The notes beneath the pieces are model-generated. The model did not search any database, was not told where the DNA came from, and worked only from the letters and a program-made list of their open reading frames with translations. Of a stretch of DNA of 64,000 nucleotides, positions 30,092-37,873 are shown in pieces. Source of the stretch: Metabacillus arenae (lineage in GTDB: Bacteria; Bacillota; Bacilli; Bacillales; Bacillaceae); NCBI RefSeq assembly GCF_014773385.1, contig NZ_JACXAI010000016.1:62001-126000 (forward strand), in the 5' to 3' direction. The position numbers and the translations under genes are program-made. Position 1 is the first letter of the stretch. Each line of letters opens with the position of its first letter.

Positions 30092-30270
30092 TTTCTGAAA
30101 GTTTAAGTTGATTAAAGTATTAACGTATTCAGGTTAATTATCAATGTCCTGTTCCAGGCGCCATTGGCGCTTTGGTCATAATCCAATCCGTCAAAAAGGT
30201 TAAAGAACAATCCTGCTGCCGGCTTGCCCGAATGCTTGTCACCGAAAGACTCGCGCCTTGCGCTTTTCTT
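30092..30270. repeat. Family B repeat upstream of safA
   Basis: A full copy. Head TTTCTGAAAGTTTAAGTTG then ATTAAAGTATTAACG. Middle CAGGCGCCATTGGCGC and GGTCATAATCCAATCC. Tail GCTTGCCCGAATGCTTGTCA and GCGCCTTGCGCTTTTCTT. The rest of the safA leader to 30494 has a weak GAACCCG...CGGGGTT hairpin at about 30388-30440 and nothing else I can name. Confidence 0.8.
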
Positions 30271-30494
30271 ATAAAATTTTTGTTTGTCTATCTTTTAATC
30301 ATAAAAAGGATTTTCTAAGCATAAGTTGTGGTGAAGAATCATGCATTAATACCAATCTTTTATCCTGTTCTAACGGGCGGAAAGCTGTCCTAAGAACCCG
30401 ATTGGTTCATCTGACCATCAGTTGGCGGGGTTTCGTTTATTGATGGAAGATTCACTTTATAGGTTGTAAAGTTTTTGCATAGGAGGGGGAAACG

Positions 30495-31988
30495 TTGAAA
30501 ATCCATATCGTGCAAAAAGGCGATACATTGTGGAAAATAGCCAAAAAATACGGCGCTGATTTTGAAGAATTGAAGAAAATGAATTCACAGCTTAGCAATC
30601 CTGACCTCATCATGCCTGGAATGAAGATAAAGGTTCCAACCGGAGGGGTACCTGTCAAAAAAGAAACGCAAGTAAATTTTGGCTCAAAAAAGGAAATGCC
30701 GATTCAAAAGGAAGCACCAAAAGTACAACATCCTTTTGCAAAGGAAAAACCGAAGTCAGTTATCGATGTAGAAGATATAAAACCAGCAGAAAAACCAGCA
30801 AAAAAACCAGCAGAAAAACCAGCTGAAAAGGCAAAAGAAAAGGCAATAAAACCATACGTACCACCAGTTCCAGAAATGAAACAGCCGAAATATCCTGAAA
30901 TGGACATCAATAACTACTATAATATGAATATTTCAATGATGCCGAATCAGCCTCAGGTTCCGCCAAAGCCGACAAATGTTTTTCCTAATATGATGAAGCC
31001 GATTGAAGAGGTGAAGGGAAAGGAAAAGCCTAAAAAAGAAGCACCAAGTAAAGTTTCACCTGCAAAAAAAGAAGCACCAAGTAAAGTTTCGCCAGCCAAA
31101 AAAGAGGAGGCTCCAAAAGAAATGGAAAACAAGCCCAATATGCCAAATATGAATATGGGTCAAATGCCAAATATACCGAATAATGTGGCAGGAGCAGAAG
31201 AAAACAAAATGCCGCAAATGGTAGCACCAGCTTACCAGCAGCCGCCATATATGATGCCTGTCTCTCCAGTAATGCCAGGAACAGGCCTATGCTATCCTTG
31301 TGCACCATTTCCACATTATCCTGCTGCAATGCCTTATGGCCACGGTATGCCAAATATGCCTTTCCCATCCCAGGTTAGTCCTGCTGAATATGATGATGAC
31401 GATGACATGGATTATGATAATGCACCACACATGATGCAGCCAAATATGCCGCAAATGGTAGCTCCTGCCTATTCGCCTGCTCCAGCGTATCCGTTTATGC
31501 CTTATCATCCAGGATGCTTTTATCCGGTCTCTCCAGTAATGCCGGGTACAGGCTTGCATCAGCCTCAAGTGATGGGAACATATAATAACATGCCACCTGG
31601 AGTGATGGGCGCCTATGAGAACAATATGCCTCAAGGAGTAATGGGGGCCTATGAGAACAATATGCCTCAAGGAGTAATGGGCGCCTATGAGAACAATATG
31701 CCTCAGGGAGTAATGGGGGCCTATGAGAACAATATGCCGCATGGGGTAATGGGAGCTTATGAAAACAATATGCCGCATGCAGTAAGTCCTGAAATGGACG
31801 ATGATGACTGCGGGTGTGGAGGTCCACCACAAGGTACGATGCCATATTATCGAGGATATCCGATGATGCCTTCATATGGTCAGCCATACTATGGCCAGCC
31901 GTATTACGGCGGACCGCAAGGATTCGATCAACAGCAAGGTCAAATGTTTGCACGTCCAAATACAGATGATGATGGAGAAGAAGACTAA
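30495..31988 (+). CDS. safA: Spore coat assembly protein SafA (LysM)
   Basis: Inner-coat morphogenetic protein that binds the spore cortex. N-terminal LysM domain, residues 2-48 (IHIVQKGDTLWKIAKKYGAD). A Lys/Pro/Glu-rich linker has AEKPAKKPAEKP and a doubled APSKVSPAKKE. The rest is rich in Met, Pro, Asn, Tyr with repeated PVSPVMPGTGL and MVAPAY blocks, and a run of MGAYENNMPQGV units at 31572-31784. Acidic clusters DDDDD and DDDCGCGG are scattered. TTG start with AGGAGGGGG. 497 aa. The nad-safA order matches B. subtilis, where safA is sigma-E dependent. Confidence 0.93.
   Translation: MKIHIVQKGDTLWKIAKKYGADFEELKKMNSQLSNPDLIMPGMKIKVPTGGVPVKKETQVNFGSKKEMPIQKEAPKVQHPFAKEKPKSVIDVEDIKPAEKPAKKPAEKPAEKAKEKAIKPYVPPVPEMKQPKYPEMDINNYYNMNISMMPNQPQVPPKPTNVFPNMMKPIEEVKGKEKPKKEAPSKVSPAKKEAPSKVSPAKKEEAPKEMENKPNMPNMNMGQMPNIPNNVAGAEENKMPQMVAPAYQQPPYMMPVSPVMPGTGLCYPCAPFPHYPAAMPYGHGMPNMPFPSQVSPAEYDDDDDMDYDNAPHMMQPNMPQMVAPAYSPAPAYPFMPYHPGCFYPVSPVMPGTGLHQPQVMGTYNNMPPGVMGAYENNMPQGVMGAYENNMPQGVMGAYENNMPQGVMGAYENNMPHGVMGAYENNMPHAVSPEMDDDDCGCGGPPQGTMPYYRGYPMMPSYGQPYYGQPYYGGPQGFDQQQGQMFARPNTDDDGEED
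31572..31784 (+). repeat. 36-base tandem repeat inside safA
   Basis: One 33-base unit (MGTYNNMPPGV) then five 36-base units coding MGAYENNMPxxV. The nucleotide copies are nearly identical, so unit number is likely to vary between strains by slippage or recombination. Confidence 0.9.
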
Positions 31989-31999
31989 TCCTATTTTTT

Positions 32000-32030
32000 G
32001 AGGCGATAATCTAAATCGTCTCTTTTTTTT
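32000..32030 (+). terminator. Terminator after safA
   Basis: GAGGCGAT (32000-32007) pairs with ATCGTCTC (32015-32022), followed by eight T. Confidence 0.85.
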
Positions 32031-32038
32031 GCTTTTAA

Positions 32039-32053
32039 CGGTACCAGGTACCG
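32039..32053. repeat. GGTACCAGGTACC palindrome, copy 2
   Basis: CGGTACCAGGTACCG. Outer bases C/G replace G/C of the other copies, so the palindrome is kept by paired change. Confidence 0.7.
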
Positions 32054-32115
32054 AAATCCCGAAATTGTATCAAAATGGTATTAATGTTTATAATATAACC
32101 TTTAGGGTAAAAAAA

Positions 32116-32144
32116 TTGTAAGATACGGATGAAAATGATATGGT
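32116..32144 (+). promoter_or_regulatory. Possible promoter of nadE
   Basis: TTGTAA (32116-32121), 17 bases, TATGGT (32139-32144). Both boxes match 4 of 6. AT-rich context makes chance matches likely. Confidence 0.35.
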
Positions 32145-32181
32145 AAATATAACAATATCATGTTAAAAAGGAGTACATATC

Positions 32182-32922
32182 ATGGAAGATAAAATAACAA
32201 AACTTGTTGAATGGATTCAAAATCAAGTTAAAGATGCTGGCTTGAAAGGTGCTATTGTAGGTGTAAGCGGAGGAATTGATTCTGCTGTTGTTACTTATTT
32301 GATAAAACGTGCGTTTCCTGAAGACTCGTTAGGAATAATTATGCCATGTAAAAGTAACCCGAAAGATCAGGAAGATGCATTGAAGGTCATTGAAGGCTGT
32401 GGAATTAACCATCATGTTGTCGACTTATCAAATACCCATGAGACATTATTCAATGAGATAGAAAAACAGCTGAAAGATAAAGGGGAATGGAATGAAGAGG
32501 CTGCCCGCCTAGGTGACGCAAACGCCCGAGCACGCTTACGCATGACAACCCTATACGCTGTAGCTAATAATTATGGCTATCTGGTTGTAGGTACGGACAA
32601 TGCAGCTGAATGGCACACTGGATATTTTACTAAATATGGGGATGGCGGTGTTGATCTTGTTCCGCTTGTCCATTTTACAAAAGGTGAAGTTCGTGAACTG
32701 GCAAAAGTATTAGGAGTACATGATGATATTTTAACTAAAGCTCCAAGCGCAGGACTTTGGGAAGGTCAATCAGATGAAAATGAAATGGGAACAACTTATA
32801 ATAAGATAGACAGTTATCTAAAAGGGGAAGAAATCCCTGAAAAAGATAAGCATATAATTGAAAACATGCATAAGCGGACAGAGCATAAACGTCATTTAGC
32901 TGCTGCCCCCCCTAAATTTTAA
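32182..32922 (+). CDS. nadE: NAD(+) synthase, ammonia-dependent
   Basis: Last step of NAD synthesis: ATP-dependent amidation of nicotinate adenine dinucleotide. PP-loop ATPase motif GVSGGIDSAV at about residues 27-36, and the deamido-NAD region VVGTDNAAEWHTGYFTKYGDGG (written as VVGTDNAAE and HTGYFTKYGDGG). 246 aa without an N-terminal glutaminase domain. It is shorter than the 272-aa B. subtilis NadE and nearer to the compact form found in other bacteria and archaea. Its place between safA and the CoxA-like gene is not the B. subtilis arrangement, but it puts it 2 kb from nadBCA. RBS AAGGAG. Confidence 0.93.
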   Translation: MEDKITKLVEWIQNQVKDAGLKGAIVGVSGGIDSAVVTYLIKRAFPEDSLGIIMPCKSNPKDQEDALKVIEGCGINHHVVDLSNTHETLFNEIEKQLKDKGEWNEEAARLGDANARARLRMTTLYAVANNYGYLVVGTDNAAEWHTGYFTKYGDGGVDLVPLVHFTKGEVRELAKVLGVHDDILTKAPSAGLWEGQSDENEMGTTYNKIDSYLKGEEIPEKDKHIIENMHKRTEHKRHLAAAPPKF

Positions 32923-33030
32923 TAAAATTTGCCGATAACTAACAGAAATAATGCCCTCCTCAACGTGCAACCTAAAGATGAGCGATTATTATTCGCTCTA
33001 CAAAGGTAAACCAACAGGGGGGTTTTTCCA

Positions 33031-33747
33031 TTGAGGAAAAAAGTATATGGATTAGCGGCATTTACATTGATCTCAGCAAGTTTAGCCGCTTGTAATACAG
33101 ATCAAGGCGCAATGGATACTAATGATAATAATCGCACACAACCAATTGGTTTTTATTCCAATGAGCATATAGGGAATAATGGCGATGGTGTTGATAATGA
33201 TGGTCCTGTTACAGAAATGATGGAAAATGCGAATAATGGAAATGGGAATAGAGAAGGGGCAAATAATGGCCGATTAGATAACCCAACGGTTCCTTTGGCT
33301 GATGGAGACAGAGGGTTTGAGCGAGATAACCGGTTTAATCGCGGTGATACCAACTATCATAATCAAGCAAATGAAGCTGGTTATTACAATGAGGGCGATC
33401 AACAAATAGCAGATAAAGTTTCAAACAAAGTAAAAAAGATGAAAAACGTAGATGATGCCCGTACACTTGTGACTAGGGATAATGTTTATGTAGCGATTGA
33501 TACAAAAGATCGCAATAACAAGGATGTGAAAGATAAAGCACTAAAAGCTGCTCGTGAAATAGCAAACGGCAGGAATGTCCAAGTTGTAACAGATGAAGGA
33601 GCATTCAATCGCATTCGAAATATTGATAATGATATCAGAAACGGAAATGATCGCAAAACGATTGATGCATCTATACAGGACTTTATGAACGACATGGGAG
33701 ATGCTGCAAGAGAACCCGTTCAGGAACTAAGAAATATGACACGTTAG
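33031..33747 (+). CDS. coxA: YhcN/YlaJ-family sporulation lipoprotein, CoxA-like
   Basis: A 238-aa lipoprotein: signal peptide MRKKVYGLAAFTLISASLAA followed by the lipobox cysteine (LAAC). An Asn/Asp/Gly-rich linker runs to about residue 125, then a YhcN/YlaJ domain (QQIADKVSNKVKKMKNVDDA... TKDRNNKDVKDKALKAAREI, about 125-230). This family is found in spore membranes and cortex. In B. subtilis the gene after safA is coxA (yrbB), so orthology is likely although nadE now separates them. TTG start with AGGGGGG. Confidence 0.75.
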   Translation: MRKKVYGLAAFTLISASLAACNTDQGAMDTNDNNRTQPIGFYSNEHIGNNGDGVDNDGPVTEMMENANNGNGNREGANNGRLDNPTVPLADGDRGFERDNRFNRGDTNYHNQANEAGYYNEGDQQIADKVSNKVKKMKNVDDARTLVTRDNVYVAIDTKDRNNKDVKDKALKAAREIANGRNVQVVTDEGAFNRIRNIDNDIRNGNDRKTIDASIQDFMNDMGDAAREPVQELRNMTR

Positions 33748-33755
33748 TTAGTAAT

Positions 33756-33790
33756 GAGAGGCCAATTATTTAATTTATAGGCCTCTCTTT
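33756..33790 (+). terminator. Terminator after the CoxA-like gene
   Basis: GAGAGGCC (33756-33763) with GGCCTCTC (33780-33787), loop 16 bases, TTT tail. Moderate. Confidence 0.55.
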
Positions 33791-33827
33791 ATGTTTAGAG
33801 ATTGGAAGTGGGAGGTCAGAATAGAAA

Positions 33828-33848
33828 CAATCGGCGAGACACCGATTG
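33828..33848. repeat. Isolated family A core hairpin
   Basis: CAATCGG-CGAGACA-CCGATTG, a 7-bp stem with a 7-base loop. The same loop CGAGACA appears at 60055-60061 plus 400 (60455-60461) on an A-T closed stem. The flanks of this copy are decayed. The rest of 33790-34042 shows nothing. Confidence 0.5.
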
Positions 33849-34042
33849 CCTTAATTAATTCCACTAACATTTTGGTTTATAGATAAAATTTCAATGGGAA
33901 ATATGAGTTCTTAATATGCCCTTGAAAATGAATCAAGCCTTCTATGTATTATACGATACCTTCAAGACATCTTTGATAGCTAAGAACAAACAATACACCT
34001 TCTTATCTTCAGCTTGTTGCCGGTACCCCCAACAAATCCTTT

Positions 34043-34432
34043 TTACAGATCTTTTTGATCTACATTTAGTTCGATTAAATTCCCATCAGGATCTGTACAA
34101 AAAATTTGCGCAAACCCGCTTGTGCTATTTGGTTTTTCAAGAATTTCTATCTTATTTTCTTTTAACCAGTTTAACGTATCATAATATCTTTCCACTCTTA
34201 GTGCGAAATGCCCTTCCCTGCTGTTTAAGCTTTTGTCTAGCCGAATCGTTTGAGAGGACTGATGAACGATAAGGTGAAGCTGCTGCTTGCCAATTTCATA
34301 CCATGCACCGGGGAATGGAAAATTAGGGCGCTTTATTTCCTTTAAGCATAAGATCCGGCTATAGAAATTTTTTGAGTGCTCTAGGTTTGTAACAGTAAGA
34401 CTAACATGATGAAGTTCACTATATTTAATCAA
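34043..34432 (-). CDS. VOC family (glyoxalase/dioxygenase-fold) protein
   Basis: A 129-aa protein with two beta-alpha-beta-beta-beta units: LHHVSLTVTNLEHSKNFYSR at residues 7-26 gives the first metal histidine, HLIVHQ the next ligand region, and GHFALRV and DPDGNLIEL close the second half (final Glu ligand). Substrate unknown; glyoxalase I, dioxygenase or resistance roles are all possible. TTG start at 34432 with AGGGGAG upstream. It is a single gene facing bofC and is not part of the B. subtilis order here, so probably a local acquisition. Confidence 0.85.
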   Translation of the reverse strand: MIKYSELHHVSLTVTNLEHSKNFYSRILCLKEIKRPNFPFPGAWYEIGKQQLHLIVHQSSQTIRLDKSLNSREGHFALRVERYYDTLNWLKENKIEILEKPNSTSGFAQIFCTDPDGNLIELNVDQKDL

Positions 34433-34642
34433 AATCGTTCTCCCCTTTTAAAAAATGAGTAGCTAATCGTACACTAATAGTAGCATAGTAAGAAGTGGTA
34501 TGTTGATTAAATCCAGGCAAAAAATTAAGAAGAAGGAAACTTGAAATTTCTGGTTGTAAACAAAAAAACTCTGGATAAAACTTCTATTTATGGTCAAACT
34601 GTTAATGGTAAGAACCTTTAGATAGATGCTTGATTGATTTAT

Positions 34643-34797
34643 GCTCTTTTCTAATAAATGGTTCCTTTTGTCATATTAATGAGACCATCAACAGCGATTT
34701 ATGCAGCGGCGAGTCTCACATCTTACCTCTCATCACGGTGAGACATTAACTATTGAAGTGTAAGGTCTTGTCTCGGCAGCAATCTTTATAAAAAGCC
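34643..34797 (+). repeat. Family A MITE-like repeat, copy 3
   Basis: Begins GCTCTTTTCTAATAAATGG and ends AATCTTTATAAAAAGCC. Internal CGGCGAGTCTCACATCTTAC resembles the middle of copy 2 (GGTGAGTCGCC, AGTCTTACATCAC). Shorter and more decayed. It ends 26 bases before bofC. Confidence 0.5.
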
Positions 34798-34822
34798 ATT
34801 ATTTAAAACTGAGGTGACTCTT

Positions 34823-35371
34823 ATGAAGCAAATACATGCGATTTTGCTCATGTTTACCGCTCTTTTTCTCGGTATTATACTTATTACAGATATTCAGACA
34901 GGATTTGCGATAGAAGCCTCTCAGAAAAGGGATCAGCAAGCAAAAGAAGTGACAGGACCTCTTGAAGTAACAGTTGTAATGGAAAGGGTCTATTTGGATG
35001 GGGAAGTAAGTGAAGAGATTAAACAGGAAAAGATCCTTGCTATGGAAGATTTCTGGGCTGAGTATAAAGATTGGCAGTTGGTATACCAAGATGAAGACCA
35101 AATAGTATTTCAGCAAGAAATTAATGATATTTCTCCTTTGCTGAAGTCTAACGGGTATTTCGGGGTAACCGAGGATGGAACTCTATCCATTTTTAATGGC
35201 AAACCTAACGAGACGAATGAAATCATTCAATCCTTTTTTCAAATAGATGTGAAAAAGCTTGAAAGTCGCAAGCACTCTGAACTGCGCAAAGGAATTCGTG
35301 TCAATTCTAAAGAAAAATACGAAAAAGTTTTGAAAGCATATAAACCATATTCTTCTTCATTTAAACAATAA
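34823..35371 (+). CDS. bofC: Forespore regulator BofC (intercompartmental signalling)
   Basis: Secreted forespore protein, 182 aa, that inhibits the SpoIVB protease and so delays pro-sigma-K processing. N-terminal signal sequence (residues 1-28, hydrophobic to GFA). Two domains follow: BofC_N (LEVTVVMERVYLDGEVSEE, about 42-95) and BofC_C (DISPLLKSNGYFGVTEDGTLSIFNG; here DISPLLKSNGYFG and GTLSIFNG). ATG 34823 is preferred since GAGGTGA lies 6 bases upstream. It works in the same checkpoint as spoIVFA/FB at 15.7 kb. Gene order bofC-ruvA is conserved. Confidence 0.93.
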   Translation: MKQIHAILLMFTALFLGIILITDIQTGFAIEASQKRDQQAKEVTGPLEVTVVMERVYLDGEVSEEIKQEKILAMEDFWAEYKDWQLVYQDEDQIVFQQEINDISPLLKSNGYFGVTEDGTLSIFNGKPNETNEIIQSFFQIDVKKLESRKHSELRKGIRVNSKEKYEKVLKAYKPYSSSFKQ

Positions 35372-35434
35372 GAAGATGGGTTGAAGTTCACAGCTTTGTT
35401 ATTAATCCTGTCTAACTAAATAGGCGGAGGAAAC

Positions 35435-35515
35435 TTGCCAGAAATTCAAGATATCTACCGCCATCCAGCATGGAGAAACCTTACTATGGAATTCCCTGTA
35501 ATTTCGTGCCGATAA
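35435..35515 (+). CDS. Possible 26-aa peptide
   Basis: TTG at 35435 has GGAGGAAAC immediately upstream and opens MPEIQDIYRHPAWRNLTMEF (then PVISCR, stop). The ribosome binding site is strong but the frame is short and the TTG spacing is tight (4-5 bases). It could be a real small gene, a decayed remnant or chance. No family recognised. Confidence 0.25.
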   Translation: MPEIQDIYRHPAWRNLTMEFPVISCR

Positions 35516-35539
35516 CAATTTGCGCTTGATTTTCCTAAT

Positions 35540-35590
35540 AGGAGCTGTGGACAAAGGAGATTCCTTTCATTCAGCTCCTTTGTCCTTTAT
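35540..35590 (+). terminator. Competing hairpins between bofC and ruvA
   Basis: GGACAAAGGAG (35549-35559) pairs perfectly with CTCCTTTGTCC (35575-35585), followed by TTTAT. AGGAGCTG (35540-35547) can instead pair with CAGCTCCT (35572-35579), using part of the same right arm. Either could end bofC transcription. Confidence 0.55.
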
Positions 35591-35679
35591 AAAATCTGCC
35601 CGTGCTTTATCTTTAAAAACCGAACACATGTTAACCTTTTTATGTTAAAATGAGGGGTACAGATAAAGAGGTGAATAGG

Positions 35680-36282
35680 TTGTTTGAGTTTGTTCGCGGT
35701 ACAATTGATTATATTACCCCAGAGTATATTGTGGTTGAAAATCATGGAATCGGGTACCAGATTAACACACCGAATCCATTTATTTTTCAACTGAATGAAA
35801 CGTATACTGTTTATACATATCATTATGTCAGAGAAGATATTTCCGCGTTGTACGGATTTAAATTGAGAGATGAAAAGTCCTTATTCTTAAAATTGCTTAA
35901 TGTCACAGGAATCGGTCCTAAGGGAGCACTGGCTATATTAGCATCAGGAAACCCTTCTCAAGTCATTCAAGCAATTGAAGATGAAGATGAAAAGTTTCTT
36001 GTGAAATTCCCTGGTGTAGGAAAGAAAACAGCCCGTCAGATTATCTTGGATCTAAAAGGTAAACTTGGTGGTGCCGTACCTTCTATCGCACCCGATTTAT
36101 TCAATCATGAAAGCCATGAGGAAAAAGACAAGCAATCGCAAGCGCTTAGCGAAGCGGTGGAAGCTTTAAAAGTGCTGGGCTATGCTGAGCGCGAAATTAA
36201 CAAATTACTTCCTAAGCTGGAAAAAGAGGCTTTAACAACCGATCAATATGTTAAAAAAGCTTTACAGATGATGTTAAAGTAG
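35680..36282 (+). CDS. ruvA: Holliday junction helicase subunit RuvA
   Basis: Tetrameric protein that binds four-way junctions and loads RuvB. Domain I is an OB fold ([20 protein letters not shown]), domain II has two helix-hairpin-helix motifs ([16 protein letters not shown] and [17 protein letters not shown]), and domain III (about 150-200) contacts RuvB. The TTG at 35680, with GAGGTGAATAGG upstream, aligns with the B. subtilis start; the reading from 35650 adds unconserved residues. 200 aa. Eleven bases ahead of ruvB. Confidence 0.97.
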   Translation: MFEFVRGTIDYITPEYIVVENHGIGYQINTPNPFIFQLNETYTVYTYHYVREDISALYGFKLRDEKSLFLKLLNVTGIGPKGALAILASGNPSQVIQAIEDEDEKFLVKFPGVGKKTARQIILDLKGKLGGAVPSIAPDLFNHESHEEKDKQSQALSEAVEALKVLGYAEREINKLLPKLEKEALTTDQYVKKALQMMLK

Positions 36283-36293
36283 GGTGATCATAA

Positions 36294-37295
36294 ATGAATG
36301 AAAGGCTAATATCAAGTGAAGCGGACCTGAATGAAAGTTATTTGGAACAAAGCTTGCGGCCTAAAACACTCACACAATATATTGGACAAACAAAGGTCAA
36401 GGAAAATTTGAAGGTTTTTATTGAAGCGGCTAAATTAAGAAATGAGCCGCTAGATCATGTTCTTTTTTATGGTCCGCCAGGGCTTGGAAAAACGACATTG
36501 GCTGCGATTATTGCCAATGAAATGGGTGTGAATATTAGAACCACGTCTGGCCCTGCTATCGAAAGGCCTGGTGATTTGGCGGCTATTTTATCTGCACTTG
36601 AGCCTGGAGATGTGCTGTTTATTGATGAAATTCACCGCCTGCACCGTTCAATTGAAGAGGTTTTATACCCGGCAATGGAGGACTTTTGCCTTGATATTGT
36701 GATTGGAAAAGGGGAGACTGCCAGATCTGTCAGATTAGACTTGCCTCCATTTACATTGGTAGGTGCTACTACCCGAATCGGGTTACTAACTGCTCCACTT
36801 AGAGACAGATTTGGTGTATTGAGCAGGTTAGAGTATTATAATGAAGAACAGCTTGCTGATATTGTGGACCGAACAGCTGAATTATTGCAAATTGGAATGG
36901 ATCGCACGGCAGCGCTTGAAATTGGTCGGAGGTCAAGGGGAACGCCAAGAATTGCGAATCGATTATTAAGAAGAGTAAGGGATTTTGCACAGGTTCTTGG
37001 TTACGAAAAGATTTCTGAAGAGAACGCGGTTGAATCACTTGAACGATTGCAGGTTGATAAGCTTGGATTAGACCATATTGACCACAAACTGCTGCTTGGA
37101 ATTGTTGAAAAATTCCAAGGCGGCCCAGTTGGGGTAGATACTATTTCCGCTACCATCGGCGAGGAATCCCATACAATCGAAGATGTCTATGAACCATATT
37201 TGCTTCAAATTGGCTTTCTCCAGAGAACTCCTAGAGGCAGATTAGTGACACCGGCTGTGTATCAACATTTTCAAATGGAGGTGCCGAAAAAATGA
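36294..37295 (+). CDS. ruvB: Holliday junction branch migration ATPase RuvB
   Basis: AAA+ motor for branch migration. Walker A is GPPGLGKTT, Walker B DEIH, sensor 1 region ATTRIG, arginine finger region APLRDRFG, and a C-terminal winged helix follows (about 260-330). 333 aa. Overlaps the start of the next gene by four bases. Confidence 0.98.
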   Translation: MNERLISSEADLNESYLEQSLRPKTLTQYIGQTKVKENLKVFIEAAKLRNEPLDHVLFYGPPGLGKTTLAAIIANEMGVNIRTTSGPAIERPGDLAAILSALEPGDVLFIDEIHRLHRSIEEVLYPAMEDFCLDIVIGKGETARSVRLDLPPFTLVGATTRIGLLTAPLRDRFGVLSRLEYYNEEQLADIVDRTAELLQIGMDRTAALEIGRRSRGTPRIANRLLRRVRDFAQVLGYEKISEENAVESLERLQVDKLGLDHIDHKLLLGIVEKFQGGPVGVDTISATIGEESHTIEDVYEPYLLQIGFLQRTPRGRLVTPAVYQHFQMEVPKK

Positions 37296-37492
37296 TGGAG
37301 CTACCCAAAATACTAATGATTATGGGTGGATTACTTCTTATAGTTGGTTTTGTCATGCAATTTATTGGCAAAATACCTGGGGATTTTGTTTTTAAAAAGG
37401 GGAACACAACCTTTTATTTTCCAATTGTGACTTCAATTATCATCAGTATTTTGTTAACTGTTTTATTTTCAATTTTCGGCAGGTTTAAATAG
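37292..37492 (+). CDS. DUF2905 small membrane protein
   Basis: A 66-aa protein with two transmembrane helices separated by the conserved [21 protein letters not shown]. Matches the DUF2905 family (B. subtilis YrzS is a likely counterpart). GGAGGTG precedes the doubled ATG; the start could be 37292 or 37295. Coupled to ruvB. Function unknown. Confidence 0.9.
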   Translation: MMELPKILMIMGGLLLIVGFVMQFIGKIPGDFVFKKGNTTFYFPIVTSIIISILLTVLFSIFGRFK

Positions 37493-37502
37493 ATAAAAGT
37501 CT

Positions 37503-37612
37503 CTCTGGTCATAAGTCAATCCGTCTGAAAAGGTTAAAGAACAACCTCCTTCATGCTTCCCTGAATCTTAGCCTGAATGCTTGTCGCGGAAGGGTGTGTC
37601 TTACGCTTATCC
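37503..37612. repeat. Family B repeat, tail-side fragment
   Basis: CTGGTCATAAGTCAATCCG, AAAGAACAACCTCC, CCTGAATGCTTGTCGCGGAAG and CTTACGCTT mark a decayed copy that lacks the head. It sits directly before a second, full copy. Confidence 0.6.
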
Positions 37613-37618
37613 TTGTGG

Positions 37619-37828
37619 TTTCAGAAAGTTTTAGTAGATTAAAGTATTAACTCATTAAATTTAGTTATAGTTGTCCAGTGCACGCGGACAGGACGTCCTA
37701 ATGCTGTGCTGGCCAGTCGCCATAGGCCCTTAGGTCATAAGCCAATCCGGCAAAAAGTTAAAGTACAACCTTTCTGCCTGCTCGCCCGAATGCTTGTCGC
37801 CGAAGGACTAGTGCCTTGCGGTTTTCTA
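37619..37828. repeat. Family B repeat, full copy ahead of queA
   Basis: Head TTTCAGAAAGTTTTAGTAG and ATTAAAGTATTAACTC. Middle GGACAGGACGTCC and TTAGGTCATAAGCCAATCC. Tail GCTCGCCCGAATGCTTGTCG and ACTAGTGCCTTGCGGTTTTC. It reads open in the queA frame, which explains a false upstream extension of that gene. Confidence 0.8.
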
Positions 37829-37873
37829 ATTAAGAAGCAAAAAACCCTTTACATAAGAAATAAGGTGAAAAAT

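Noticed and set aside
30390-30494. Sigma-E promoter directly before safA
   Set aside because: Expected from B. subtilis, but no -35/-10 pair near the start matched well. A weak pair near 30310-30325 matched only about 5 of 7 and 5 of 8.
31287-31959. Long antisense frames over safA with HIVLIGPHYSL-like repeats
   Set aside because: The repeats simply mirror the tandem repeats of safA on the other strand. No start signals.
34799-35116. 105-codon frame antisense to bofC
   Set aside because: Shadow of bofC without start signals.
37706-37873. N-terminal extension of QueA
   Set aside because: The extra 56 codons are family B repeat DNA. TTG at 37874 with AAGGTG gives the conserved start and length.
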